Shown here: in pieces, positions 41,721 through 49,719 of the stretch
How the letters are laid out: the number at the start of each line of letters is the position of its first letter
How positions within the stretch are numbered: the stretch's first letter is position 1
Source of the DNA: Fimbriimonadaceae bacterium
GTDB taxonomy: Bacteria > Armatimonadota > Fimbriimonadia > Fimbriimonadales > Fimbriimonadaceae
DNA length: 63,309 nt
Assembly: GCA_019694835.1 (NCBI GenBank)
Contig: JAIBBE010000163.1
Coordinates: 1-63,309 of the forward strand
Reading direction: 5' to 3'
Notes under the pieces: model-generated
Database searches by the model: none
What the model was told of the DNA's origin: nothing
What the model saw: the letters and a program-made list of their open reading frames with translations, nothing else
Made by a program: the position numbers and the translations under genes

Positions 41721-43292
41721 CGATTCCCTTACCGGGGACTGTAAACCAGGCGGCGAAAGCGCCCGTAAGCACCAACTCGCCGCCGCCATCCCCAGCGCAA
41801 CCACGAAAACCGACCGCATCGCCATCGGCCAGTAGTGGTAGTGGTCGAACGGCTTGAGCCACGCCATTGGCAAGAACGCGCAGATCGAGATGAGAAATCC
41901 GCCAAGAGCGACAACCCCAACCCGACTGCCACGCAGAACGGGAAGCGCTGACGCATTCGCCGCAATCGCGATGAGCGCCGCGTAGAATCCGGGCAGGAAG
42001 AGTAGGCCGATGCCCATGTCGAGGTTCACGAGGATCGACTGGATCGGTCGCCACGCCGGCACGATGTAATCACTCAGCGAAAGCCAAACCCCCGGCCCGT
42101 CGCGGAATTGCTGAGCCTGATAACCCGAAACCTCGCTCGGCACCAGAATTCGCCGTAGGACCAGATAACCGAGCAGAAGCCCCCAAAACGCCGCCTGCCA
42201 TCCCCATTGCGGCTGCTTTCCGAGCATGCGAAACATGACGGCGACGCCGAGAAGTGCAGCCGGGAGCATGACGGCTTGTTCATAGCTTCCCAGGGCAAGG
42301 GCAAGGGATAGACAGGCGAGGATCGCCCATCTCCAAACCGATTTCGGAGGCACGCGGTAGGTCTCCGTGCTCTTGGTTGCGGGAAGGTCGTAAGGTGATC
42401 CCGCCGTCGTACCGCTGGCATCCTGCCGGCCTCCCCCCTGATTGCCAGCCATCCCCGCTACCTCTCCCCTAGCCCCTCTCCTCCGCCACCAAGGCTGCGG
42501 GCCGTCAAGGCTCCCGGGCGCAGGAGAGGGGAGCCCCGTACCGCTGGCAACCTGCCGGCGTTCCTCCCCATCTTCTTCGCCTCCGTGGGCAGGATGGCCG
42601 CGCCACGAGGGGGACCTCAACCTCTCGTACCGCGCATAGGCCGCGAGAGAAACCAGGGCAAACAGGGTCATGACCGAGGCCGTCCGGCCTGGCAGCCACT
42701 CGACAATCCGCCAGCGCAGAGGGTGGCCGAGGAGTTCGGTGCCGAGGAAGGTAAGGGCAAGCGGACCGAGCACGACCTCCCAGCGCAGATTGCGCCATGA
42801 GCCCTTTGCCTCCGTCTCAAGCCCCCCTTTCCAGACCGGCATCGCCAGACGCCTCACCACCGCTGCCACGAAAACCACGCACGCCAGATACGGCATCCCA
42901 AACCCCAGCGCATCCCCCCAGTCCACATGCCAAAGCGCGAACAATGAGGCGGCGAGACAGGCAAACCACGGATTGACCAACTCCCGCACGAACCAATACA
43001 AGGCGAGGACGCAGGCGGTCGAAAGCAGCACCTGGGTCAGCCCGTAGCCCCAGGCTTGGTCGCCGTAGAGCCGGTTGTCGAGTTCGAAGAAGAGAGTTGA
43101 GACCGGGCGGTAGAAGTGGTTCCCGAGCGGCCAGTCGCCCCCAAACCAACTCAGTGGCGAACCCCTCTTGCGGATGGCATCAAGGAGGACGGCGGTGTCG
43201 GAGTCAGCCAGCATCGACGGCACGCTCGATCGGGCCAGCCAGAGCGGGATGCAGGCGAGAAGCGTCAGCAGGAGGGGCAGGCGGCGCTTCAT
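41712..43292 (-). CDS. Multi-pass membrane protein, GT-C glycosyltransferase-like, with repeat-derived loop
   Basis: A 526-residue protein with about ten membrane helices. The first loop carries ADSDTAVLLDAI and FGGDWPLGNHFYRPVSTLFF, reminiscent of GT-C/PMT-type transferases with acidic residues in loop 1. Residues about 230-300 form a hydrophilic loop rich in Gly, Arg and Pro, absent from a compact membrane protein. It is encoded by three palindromic repeats (two of the TACCGCTGGC type, one of the CTCTCCTGCGCCC type). A lipid-linked sugar transferase role is a guess. AATAAT lies 6 nt before the ATG on the minus strand. Confidence 0.7.
   Translation of the reverse strand: MKRRLPLLLTLLACIPLWLARSSVPSMLADSDTAVLLDAIRKRGSPLSWFGGDWPLGNHFYRPVSTLFFELDNRLYGDQAWGYGLTQVLLSTACVLALYWFVRELVNPWFACLAASLFALWHVDWGDALGFGMPYLACVVFVAAVVRRLAMPVWKGGLETEAKGSWRNLRWEVVLGPLALTFLGTELLGHPLRWRIVEWLPGRTASVMTLFALVSLAAYARYERLRSPSWRGHPAHGGEEDGEERRQVASGTGLPSPAPGSLDGPQPWWRRRGARGEVAGMAGNQGGGRQDASGTTAGSPYDLPATKSTETYRVPPKSVWRWAILACLSLALALGSYEQAVMLPAALLGVAVMFRMLGKQPQWGWQAAFWGLLLGYLVLRRILVPSEVSGYQAQQFRDGPGVWLSLSDYIVPAWRPIQSILVNLDMGIGLLFLPGFYAALIAIAANASALPVLRGSRVGVVALGGFLISICAFLPMAWLKPFDHYHYWPMAMRSVFVVALGMAAASWCLRALSPPGLQSPVRESDG
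42409..42559. repeat. Composite palindromic repeats inside a membrane-protein gene
   Basis: Two TACCGCTGGC-type arms (42409-42430 and 42538-42559) flank a hairpin of the CTCTCCTGCGCCC family (42461-42535). All lie in frame within the gene at 41712-43292. In the coding strand the arms read GRQDASGT and RRQVASGT. Confidence 0.9.
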
Positions 43293-43313
43293 TGGCCTAT
43301 TATTGACGGGAAC

Positions 43314-43766
43314 TCAATAGTCCGTCCGATCAACCTTCGCCCGCCATTCGGCGAAGGCCTTTGTCGCCTCTTTCAGCACCATCTGACGCATCGGGATGCT
43401 GCGCTCGCCGATGGGCAGGTCGATCTCCCGATAAATGAAGTCGTCGTCGAAGCCAATCGCCGCCGCGTCCTCGCGGGTGTTGGCATAAAAGACAGCAACC
43501 GGCCTCGCCCAATAAATCGCCCCCAAACACATGGGACACGGCTCGCAACTCGTGTAGAGTTCGCAATCGGTCAACTGAAACGAATCCAGCGCGCGACACG
43601 CTTGACGGATCGCGACGATCTCGGCATGGGCGGTGGGGTCGTTGAGGTTCAGGACTTGGTTGAAACCGCGCGCGATGATCTCGTCATCGCGCACGATCAC
43701 GCAGCCAAAGGGGCCGCCCATGCCCGCGCGCATGCCTTCGCTGGCGAGGCGGATAGCCTCCAGCAT
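43314..43766 (-). CDS. Nucleoside/guanine deaminase (CDA fold)
   Basis: A 150-residue zinc deaminase with HAEIVAIRQA (ligand His and catalytic Glu) and TSCEPCPMCLGAIYWA (two Cys ligands). The C-terminal IGFDDDFIYREIDLPIGERS resembles GuaD-type guanine deaminases. It would convert guanine to xanthine or act on a related base. The ATG at 43766 has CAGGAG 6 nt upstream, overlapping the end of the preceding gene region. Confidence 0.88.
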   Translation of the reverse strand: MLEAIRLASEGMRAGMGGPFGCVIVRDDEIIARGFNQVLNLNDPTAHAEIVAIRQACRALDSFQLTDCELYTSCEPCPMCLGAIYWARPVAVFYANTREDAAAIGFDDDFIYREIDLPIGERSIPMRQMVLKEATKAFAEWRAKVDRTDY

Positions 43767-43791
43767 GAAGCGCTCCTGGCGGTCGCTCAGC

Positions 43792-45624
43792 TTAGGCCTC
43801 GATTTCTTTCAGGACCGGCTCGATGTCGGCGTTTGCACCGACGGCTTCCCGGATTTGCTTGGCGAGGCCTTTGGCTTCGTCTTCGCGACCGGAGCGTTTG
43901 GCCGCCATTGCCAGGTTGAGCGCGATGGGGAGGGAGTTCTGCACTTGTGAGGCACCGAACCGCATCGCGTTGTAGGCTTCCTCGTTCTTTCCTTGACCAC
44001 TGAGCGCGCTCGCAAGTTCGCCGTACGCGGGCTCGCAGCCGGGGAACATGTTGACGAGGCGAGTCGCCGCCTCCTCGGCCTCGGCGTGCTCACCGATCTG
44101 GTTAAGACCCGCAGCGTAGAAGAGCCACATCTTCCAGTAATCGGCCAGCCAGTTCTTCATCGGACGCAGTTCGCGCACCGCCGTCTCGAAGTCGCCCTGC
44201 TCCATCTTCTGCCGAGCATTTTCGACCGTTTCGACGCGCTTGGGCTGCTCCAGTTCGAGAAGCCAAGCTTGGGTCTGAGCGCGGGTATTGGGGTCGGGAT
44301 TCGTGGCGAGAACGTCCTTGAGCACCTTCGGGATCTCGAACGTTCGTCCCGCAGCCTGAAGGGTCTGCGCGTACTCGATGAGAAGCTGGACATCGGTCGG
44401 ATTGAGGTCAATCACGTCCTCGTAGAAGTCCATCGCGCGGTCGAAATCTTTCTTGTTGGCGAGGTACGGCGCGTAGTAGCGCTTGACAATGATGTTGTCC
44501 TCGAGCGTCTCCAAGGCGACATCGAACGCCCGCTCTCCTTCGTCGGTGTTGCCCGCGTTGATGAGCGCGATGCCCAGCTTTGCGTGAGCGGCGGCGTTCT
44601 GCGGGTTCTTCTCAACCATTTCTCGCCACAGCGGCGGGACCTCATGGGCGCGACCGGTTTGGGCCAGCACGTTAGCGAGGAAGTCGGTGGACGGCTTGTC
44701 GTCGCCCTCGAGTTCAATCGCCTTGCGGAAGTTGCGCTCAGCGTTGGCCGGCATGTTCATCGCCGCTTGGACGAGACCGAGGCGGGTGAGGATTGCAGGC
44801 TCGTTGGGCTCGATCTGAACGGCCTTCTCGAAATAATCCGACGCGGCTTGAAGATTATTGACCGCTTGGTTCAGTTCGCCCAGCGCGAAGAACACCCGAC
44901 CATCGTTGGGCACGAGTTCGAGCAGGCGCTTCAGCGCGTTGTCGATCATCTCGAAACTGCCGATTCGGTAGGTGGCGCAGGCCCGACCTAGCTGGACCGT
45001 TGCCACGAACGGGCCATCCCATTCGACATCGGTTTTGAGTGCCTGGAACAGGTTTTCGAACGCGCCTTCCGGCGAAAACTCGACCGCGACCATGCCCTGA
45101 GTCTTGTCGATGTACTGGAGCGCATCGAAGCCTTCGAGGAACTTCAGGAATGCTTCCGAGTCGTCGGTGCCGAAGAGGTTGCGGTTCTCCTTCGTGTCGT
45201 CGGGCATCTTGCCGCCCGCTTGGGCGACCAACTGCTCCATGAACTCGCGCAAGACGCTAAACGATTCCTTGTCAGTGAACTCCCGGGTCTCGACAATCGA
45301 TGGAGCGGTGTCGCCTTTCTTGGAGAATCGCCAGGTCAGCTTGTTCTTGCCGTCCAGGTTTTCGAGCAGGCCGTCGACCACGAGGTCGGACTCGGTCTGC
45401 TGGAAGAACTGGTCGAGCATTTCCTGCTCATTGAGCGTCTCGGACGGGTTGACGTTGGCGTAGCGGGGATTGGCGCTCTCGTCGAGCCGGATCAGGTAAT
45501 TGACGGCGTTGATCTCGGCATCCGTGTGGTTTCGAACCATCTCGGCGGCGAAGTTGATGAACTGTCGCGCGAGTGCAGGCTTGGTATTGGGTCCGGAATT
45601 AAACGGAAGAGCGGCAATGGTCAT
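43792..45624 (-). CDS. Large TPR-repeat protein
   Basis: A 610-residue protein. The first 200 residues form an alpha/beta domain without a clear name (IAALPFNSGPNTKPALARQF); the rest is a series of TPR repeats (RVFFALGELNQAVNNLQAAS, AHAKLGIALINAGNTDEGER, ANKKDFDRAMDFYEDVIDLN). No signal peptide. It probably acts as a protein-binding scaffold. TACACT on the minus strand (45634-45639) ends 9 nt before the ATG, supporting this start over the longer frame. Confidence 0.75.
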   Translation of the reverse strand: MTIAALPFNSGPNTKPALARQFINFAAEMVRNHTDAEINAVNYLIRLDESANPRYANVNPSETLNEQEMLDQFFQQTESDLVVDGLLENLDGKNKLTWRFSKKGDTAPSIVETREFTDKESFSVLREFMEQLVAQAGGKMPDDTKENRNLFGTDDSEAFLKFLEGFDALQYIDKTQGMVAVEFSPEGAFENLFQALKTDVEWDGPFVATVQLGRACATYRIGSFEMIDNALKRLLELVPNDGRVFFALGELNQAVNNLQAASDYFEKAVQIEPNEPAILTRLGLVQAAMNMPANAERNFRKAIELEGDDKPSTDFLANVLAQTGRAHEVPPLWREMVEKNPQNAAAHAKLGIALINAGNTDEGERAFDVALETLEDNIIVKRYYAPYLANKKDFDRAMDFYEDVIDLNPTDVQLLIEYAQTLQAAGRTFEIPKVLKDVLATNPDPNTRAQTQAWLLELEQPKRVETVENARQKMEQGDFETAVRELRPMKNWLADYWKMWLFYAAGLNQIGEHAEAEEAATRLVNMFPGCEPAYGELASALSGQGKNEEAYNAMRFGASQVQNSLPIALNLAMAAKRSGREDEAKGLAKQIREAVGANADIEPVLKEIEA

Positions 45625-45678
45625 AACTCCCCTAGTGTACCGGGGGGGAAACGGGGAGCGGGGGACGGGCAGGCGCTG

Positions 45679-45712
45679 CATTACGGCTGACGGCTGACGG
45701 CTGACGGCTTAA
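45679..45712. repeat. (GACGGCT)n-type iterations upstream of the S23-like gene
   Basis: GGCTGACGGCTGACGGCTGA repeats with a 7-base period; a related, inverted run with CCGACGTCAGCCGCCAGCCG lies past the gene at 46275-46300. Confidence 0.7.
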
Positions 45713-45827
45713 GGGGCAACCTGCGTCAGAGGGTTGGCCCTACGGATGGGGAGGTCGAGCGGGGAAGGGGGCGACTTCCTATGGGCGTCGGGCAATGGAG
45801 CGCAGAGGCAGGTAGAAACTGACAGTA

Positions 45828-46202
45828 ATGGGATTTCAAGAACTTGACGTTTGGCAGGTCTCCATGAATCTGGCGCGCGAACTGTATGTGGCGAGCCGGA
45901 CTTTGCCCAAGGAAGAGATGTTTGGACTGACGAGCCAACTGAGGAGGGCCGCCGTTTCAATTCCAGCCAATATCGCAGAAGGGTGTGCTCGCAATGCTCC
46001 AAAGGAGTACTTGCATTTTCTCGGCGTGGCGGCAGGAAGCCAAGCCGAGCTAAGCACACTGCTCTTCCTCGCTCGCGATCTTTACGGCCTGCCATCCGCT
46101 GATCGATTGATCGAGGAGAACGAGCGAGTTGGAAGCATGCTGTGGAAGCTGAAAGCAGCGCTGAGGAAAAAGATCGGGAGTGAGGGCACCGGCCGACGAT
46201 GA
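45828..46202 (+). CDS. Four-helix-bundle protein (S23/23S rRNA-IVP family)
   Basis: A 124-residue protein of the S23 family: FQELDVWQVSMNLARELYVA, LTSQLRRAAVSIPANIAEGC and FLGVAAGSQAELSTLLFLAR are all diagnostic. Members form pentameric four-helix bundles and include Avd of diversity-generating retroelements; no reverse transcriptase is present here. The gene is flanked by short iterated repeats on both sides and otherwise stands alone between two minus-strand genes. Confidence 0.9.
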   Translation: MGFQELDVWQVSMNLARELYVASRTLPKEEMFGLTSQLRRAAVSIPANIAEGCARNAPKEYLHFLGVAAGSQAELSTLLFLARDLYGLPSADRLIEENERVGSMLWKLKAALRKKIGSEGTGRR

Positions 46203-46214
46203 GTAGGTTGTCGG

Positions 46215-46302
46215 TTTACGTTAGACAGAGTCATATGGCAAACGGCAAACGTCAGACGGAATTCGGTCCGCCGTCCGACGTCAGCCGCCAGCCGTCACAC
46301 GC
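46215..46302. repeat. Short iterated GACG/CAAACG motifs downstream of the S23-like gene
   Basis: GGCAAACGGCAAACGTCAGACGG followed by CCGTCCGACGTCAGCC-type sequence: short 6-8 base iterations, partly inverted relative to 45679-45712. No gene. Confidence 0.6.
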
Positions 46303-47836
46303 CTAGCTCAGAAATTCTCCACGCCAGGATCGCCATCGCGATCGCCCCTAACTCCAACTCTCGCGGATTGACCTTGTCGATCGTGTCTTTGCGCGAGTGG
46401 TGATAGTCGAAATAGCGCTGACTTTCGGGCTCAAGCCCTATCGTCACCGCGCCCTTTTCCTTCAGCGGACCGACATCGGCTCCGCCGCCGCCTTCGTCGA
46501 TGCGCTCGATCCCGGCCAGCGAAAGACCAGGAAGCCAAGCCCGGACTTTCTCGACCTGCTCCTTCGTTCCCCCGACTCCAAAAGCCCGGGGGGCGAAGCC
46601 GCCGGAGTCGCTCTCAATGCCTGCGATGTGCCGTTCCGGGCGGTTCTCGACCGCGTAGGAAAGGGCTCCGCGCAAGCCGTTTTCTTCGTTCATGAACAAC
46701 ACCGCGCGGATCGTTCGCTTCGGCCTCAGTCCGCAGACCCGGAGCAGCCGCAGGGCTTCCATCGCCTGCACACATCCCGAGCCGTCGTCATGGGCTCCGT
46801 GACTAAGATCCCAAGAGTCGAGGTGGCCGCCGACGACGATGACTTCGTTTGGCTTCTCGGTCCCCACCAATTCCCCGACCACACTTGCGGACGGGGCGTC
46901 AGGATACGTGCGACAGCCGAGTTCGAGCTTGACTTTCGCGGTCCCTCGGCGAGCGATGCGGAGCGCGAGGCGGTCGGCGGATTGCCAGCCAAGGGCAGCG
47001 GCGGGAATTTGGGGCACACCATCGGCATACCGCAGGGCACCCGTGTGAGGCGCGTCGTCCTTGTCCAAGGTCATCGAGCGAACCAAAACGGCAACCGCGC
47101 CCACTTTGGCCGCTACTGACGCACCCTGCACTCGCTGGTCAACCGCACCGCCGTAGGCGGCGAAGGTATTCGGCAAGGAGGCGTCCATCGGTCGGTTGAA
47201 GAAGATGATCTTGCCCTTGGCACGGTCACCGAGCTTCTCGCATTGCTCCAACGAGCGAACCTCGATCACCTCCGCCTCAATGCCGCCTCGAGGCGTCCCC
47301 ACGCTCCCGCCCAATGCGCAGATCGACAGCAGAGCACCTTCCATGCTAGCCTCCTCCCGCCCGCGCACCCAATGCGTCACCTTGCACGGCACGAGTCGGA
47401 CGTTGGCGAAGCCCAGTTCCTTCATCCGCCGCTCGCCCCATGCCACGGCATTCGCCGCGCCCGCCGATCCGCTCAAGCGATGGCCACCGGAGGTCAGTTC
47501 TTCCAGAAGCGAATAGGCTCCCAACTCTCGGAGTCCACGAGAGAGAAGGGACTCCACGTCAGCTCCCCCCGTCTCCCCAGTACCGCTGGCATCCTGCCGG
47601 CCCGGCCCACCAAGAGTAAGTGGAAGGCGATGCCGGCAGGATGCCAGCGGTACGCGGCTCCCCTCTCCTGCGCCCTCCCAATCCCGGTCGGCAGCAACCA
47701 TCGCGGCGGAGGAGAGGGGTTGGGGGAGAGGTTTTGCCATAGGCTTGGAATCTAAGGGGAATTCGGTTCGCCGGCAGGGTGCCAGCGGTACTGGGGGAGT
47801 CGAGACTAAGGCGAGGCCAAGAAGAAAACTGGTCAT
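46295..47836 (-). CDS. Secreted M28-family aminopeptidase with repeat-derived segment after the signal peptide
   Basis: A 513-residue M28 zinc peptidase. The zinc and catalytic motifs are VVGGHLDSWDLSHGAHDDGSG, FMNEENGLRGA, ESDSGGF and DYHHSRKDTIDKVN. A PA-type domain is inserted before them (FFNRPMDASLPNTFAAYGGA). The signal peptide MTSFLLGLALVSTPPVPLAP runs straight into about 75 residues encoded by palindromic repeats (for example KPLPQPLSSAA, VPLASCRHR, GRQDASGTG) before the mature enzyme starts near VESLLSRGLRELG. This spacer is probably disordered or removed. It would cleave N-terminal residues from peptides outside the cytoplasm. Confidence 0.87.
   Translation of the reverse strand: MTSFLLGLALVSTPPVPLAPCRRTEFPLDSKPMAKPLPQPLSSAAMVAADRDWEGAGEGSRVPLASCRHRLPLTLGGPGRQDASGTGETGGADVESLLSRGLRELGAYSLLEELTSGGHRLSGSAGAANAVAWGERRMKELGFANVRLVPCKVTHWVRGREEASMEGALLSICALGGSVGTPRGGIEAEVIEVRSLEQCEKLGDRAKGKIIFFNRPMDASLPNTFAAYGGAVDQRVQGASVAAKVGAVAVLVRSMTLDKDDAPHTGALRYADGVPQIPAAALGWQSADRLALRIARRGTAKVKLELGCRTYPDAPSASVVGELVGTEKPNEVIVVGGHLDSWDLSHGAHDDGSGCVQAMEALRLLRVCGLRPKRTIRAVLFMNEENGLRGALSYAVENRPERHIAGIESDSGGFAPRAFGVGGTKEQVEKVRAWLPGLSLAGIERIDEGGGGADVGPLKEKGAVTIGLEPESQRYFDYHHSRKDTIDKVNPRELELGAIAMAILAWRISELGV
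47580..47791. repeat. Composite palindromic repeats inside the M28 peptidase gene
   Basis: TACCGCTGGC-type arms at 47580-47602 and 47632-47653 form one hairpin; a CTCTCCTGCGCCC-family hairpin follows at 47656-47731; a third arm lies at 47770-47791. All are inside the open frame between the signal-peptide codons and the catalytic domain. Confidence 0.9.
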
Positions 47837-47892
47837 TTCGCTATTCAACCCCGCCAAGTGCGGATAAAGAAACGACCGAAGACAGCCGACAT

Positions 47893-47898
47893 TAATTT
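47893..47898 (+). promoter_or_regulatory. -10 box (TAATTT) of a leaderless-type start
   Basis: TAATTT ends 6 nt before the ATG at 47905. Confidence 0.4.
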
Positions 47899-47904
47899 CA
47901 AGCT

Positions 47905-48270
47905 ATGAAGCGCACGAAGACCGATCGCCGTGAATACTCCCGTTTCGAGATCCTCGAGTATGCATTGATGCAGCGAGAAGGAGACGAGGAACCGCAGACC
48001 TGTGTGGTCGTCGATGTCAGCTTGGGTGGACTTCAGGTTCGCACACGCTCGATCTTCGTTGCGGGCGAGGTCGCGACGATCACGATTGGACGGGGCGGAG
48101 TGCGGCCGGTTGCCTCGCGAGTCGAGGTGCGCTATGTGTACCAAACCGAAGAATCCGATCTCTACTCGGTGGGCCTTCGATTCCTGCCCGGCGAAGCCAA
48201 AGAACGGATGGCGATGGTGGACTTCATCCACGATGTGTTCCGCCAACAGGGTGATCGGCTGTTCCTGTAA
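47905..48270 (+). CDS. PilZ-domain c-di-GMP-binding protein
   Basis: A 121-residue stand-alone PilZ domain. Both c-di-GMP motifs are visible: RREYSR (RxxxR) near residue 8 and DVSLGG (DxSxxG) near residue 38. It should bind c-di-GMP made by GGDEF proteins such as the one at 53334, and act on a partner protein. Its 3' end overlaps the convergent methyltransferase gene by 47 bases. Confidence 0.88.
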   Translation: MKRTKTDRREYSRFEILEYALMQREGDEEPQTCVVVDVSLGGLQVRTRSIFVAGEVATITIGRGGVRPVASRVEVRYVYQTEESDLYSVGLRFLPGEAKERMAMVDFIHDVFRQQGDRLFL

Positions 48271-49186
48271 ACAGTCGACCAGGGATCCAGCATCGAACCT
48301 GCTGGCGATAGACTTCGAACTCTCGTCCAAAGCGCTTGCTGAGGTCAGCCTCTTCGTACGGTCGGACGAGGCAGTTCCAGACCGCGGAGCCCGCCACCGC
48401 GTACAAGACGACCATCCAAGAACCCAGAATCAGGCCAGAGGCGATGCCCTGTGAGATGCCAGTAATCGCCATCGGGTTGCGCACGAAGCGGTAAGGCCCC
48501 GCGATGACGAGGAGATTGGCCGCGCTTGACGGCAGCGGCGTTCCCTTGCCAAGAGTCGCCATCGTCATACCCGCCCAAATCCCGACTGAGCCCATGACGG
48601 CAAAGAGAACCCAACCCGCCAATGCGACCCCCGACGGCCTGAGCGCAGGCACCCCCAGACCCCATCGTTCCTCCAAGATTCGGATTCCCAAGGGGACGAA
48701 CCAGAGCAACAGAGACCAGAAGACCAGAATCTGGAGAATTGTCTTGGCGACATTCTTCCACGCCTCCGGTGCCCGTTCGGCAGGGCGGACCCGCAGCGGC
48801 ATCGGCAGCAGGCGACCCACCCAGACGGGGTCGTAGGCGAGAGGGAGGCCGCACAACAGAGTGCCCGAGGTGGCGCAGGCCATCAAGACAACTCCAAGCC
48901 CAGCCATGTTGGTGAGCAAGGCGTGGACCATCAGGACCGCCGTGACGAGCCCCGACCACGCCAGCAGCAGGACCAGGACAATGCGCAGACCCAGACTCCG
49001 TGAAGGCAAAGCCGCGGTGGTCAGCGACAAGCCGCCGAACAGCGCAAGATCAGGGACGAACCAACGGTCCGGACTGAGGCCACCCAAGGTGGCGCGACGC
49101 ACTCCTTCATCCGCAAACACCAGAGACCACCAGAAGAAACAGGCCAGCGCTTGGCAGAGGAAGTAGCCGCGCCGGACGAGGGTCAA
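48224..49186 (-). CDS. Membrane methyltransferase, isoprenylcysteine O-methyltransferase-like
   Basis: A 320-residue protein with about eight membrane helices. The C-terminal part, LLVIAGPYRFVRNPMAITGI and YEEADLSKRFGREFEVYRQQ, is the ICMT/PEMT signature in which GPYRFVRNP binds S-adenosylmethionine and the acidic motif follows. The substrate is unknown. The TTG start at 49186 overlaps the stop of the upstream gene (TTGA), so the two are coupled; the longer frame would run within that gene. Confidence 0.82.
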   Translation of the reverse strand: MTLVRRGYFLCQALACFFWWSLVFADEGVRRATLGGLSPDRWFVPDLALFGGLSLTTAALPSRSLGLRIVLVLLLAWSGLVTAVLMVHALLTNMAGLGVVLMACATSGTLLCGLPLAYDPVWVGRLLPMPLRVRPAERAPEAWKNVAKTILQILVFWSLLLWFVPLGIRILEERWGLGVPALRPSGVALAGWVLFAVMGSVGIWAGMTMATLGKGTPLPSSAANLLVIAGPYRFVRNPMAITGISQGIASGLILGSWMVVLYAVAGSAVWNCLVRPYEEADLSKRFGREFEVYRQQVRCWIPGRLFTGTADHPVGGTHRG

Positions 49187-49656
49187 GCCATCGCCTCTCG
49201 CATCTCGGCTTCCGCTTCTGCGGACCAGTAACGGCAATCGAGCTCAAAGAAGACGGACGTGTAGGGTATGACGCAAGCGGTCTTGAGCAGGAGAATTCGG
49301 TATTGCTTGCCGACGCGGTCCAAGATGTCCAGTATCTCGGCGTGATTCGTGCGGCGCAGGTCGTGTCCATCCAGTCGTTCGGTTAGGGTGCTTCGGAGGG
49401 ATTTGACGCCTTGCACGCGGGCGTCCGGGACGAAGTCCAACTCCCGCGCCAAGTGAACGACGGGCAAAAGGTGCGGACTCGACAGGACATCCTGAAGCAC
49501 CTCTGAGACGACGGGCAACAGTTCCTCGCCTGTAGAAACGACCTCGATGCCCTCTGCGACCATCCACGGAAAGGCGGCGTCAAGCACGCCGATCCAGTTG
49601 CGGTGGCCGAGCAGGGGGAGTCGCTGCCGGAACTCTGCACGCCAATCCTGTGCCAT
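49183..49656 (-). CDS. RbsD/FucU-like protein
   Basis: A 157-residue protein with RLPLLGHRNWIGVLDAAFPW, similar to the start of RbsD/FucU sugar mutarotases (GH.. and D..FP), and a conserved end IPYTSVFFELDCRYWSAEAE. It may interconvert pyranose anomers, but the family match is remote. It is coupled with the methyltransferase downstream. CATAAT on the minus strand (49662-49667) ends 5 nt before the ATG. Confidence 0.55.
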   Translation of the reverse strand: MAQDWRAEFRQRLPLLGHRNWIGVLDAAFPWMVAEGIEVVSTGEELLPVVSEVLQDVLSSPHLLPVVHLARELDFVPDARVQGVKSLRSTLTERLDGHDLRRTNHAEILDILDRVGKQYRILLLKTACVIPYTSVFFELDCRYWSAEAEAEMREAMA

Positions 49657-49700
49657 GCCCGATTATGGTCGCGGTCAAGGGGCGGCGAACCCCTGTCCGG

Positions 49701-49706
49701 TACAAT
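49701..49706 (+). promoter_or_regulatory. -10 box (TACAAT) of lepA
   Basis: TACAAT lies 13 nt before the ATG at 49720, giving a leader of only a few bases. Confidence 0.5.
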
Positions 49707-49719
49707 CTAGGCCACCCCA

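Noticed and set aside
45828..46202. Diversity-generating retroelement around the S23/Avd-like gene
   Set aside because: No reverse transcriptase, template repeat or variable C-type lectin gene is present in the window.
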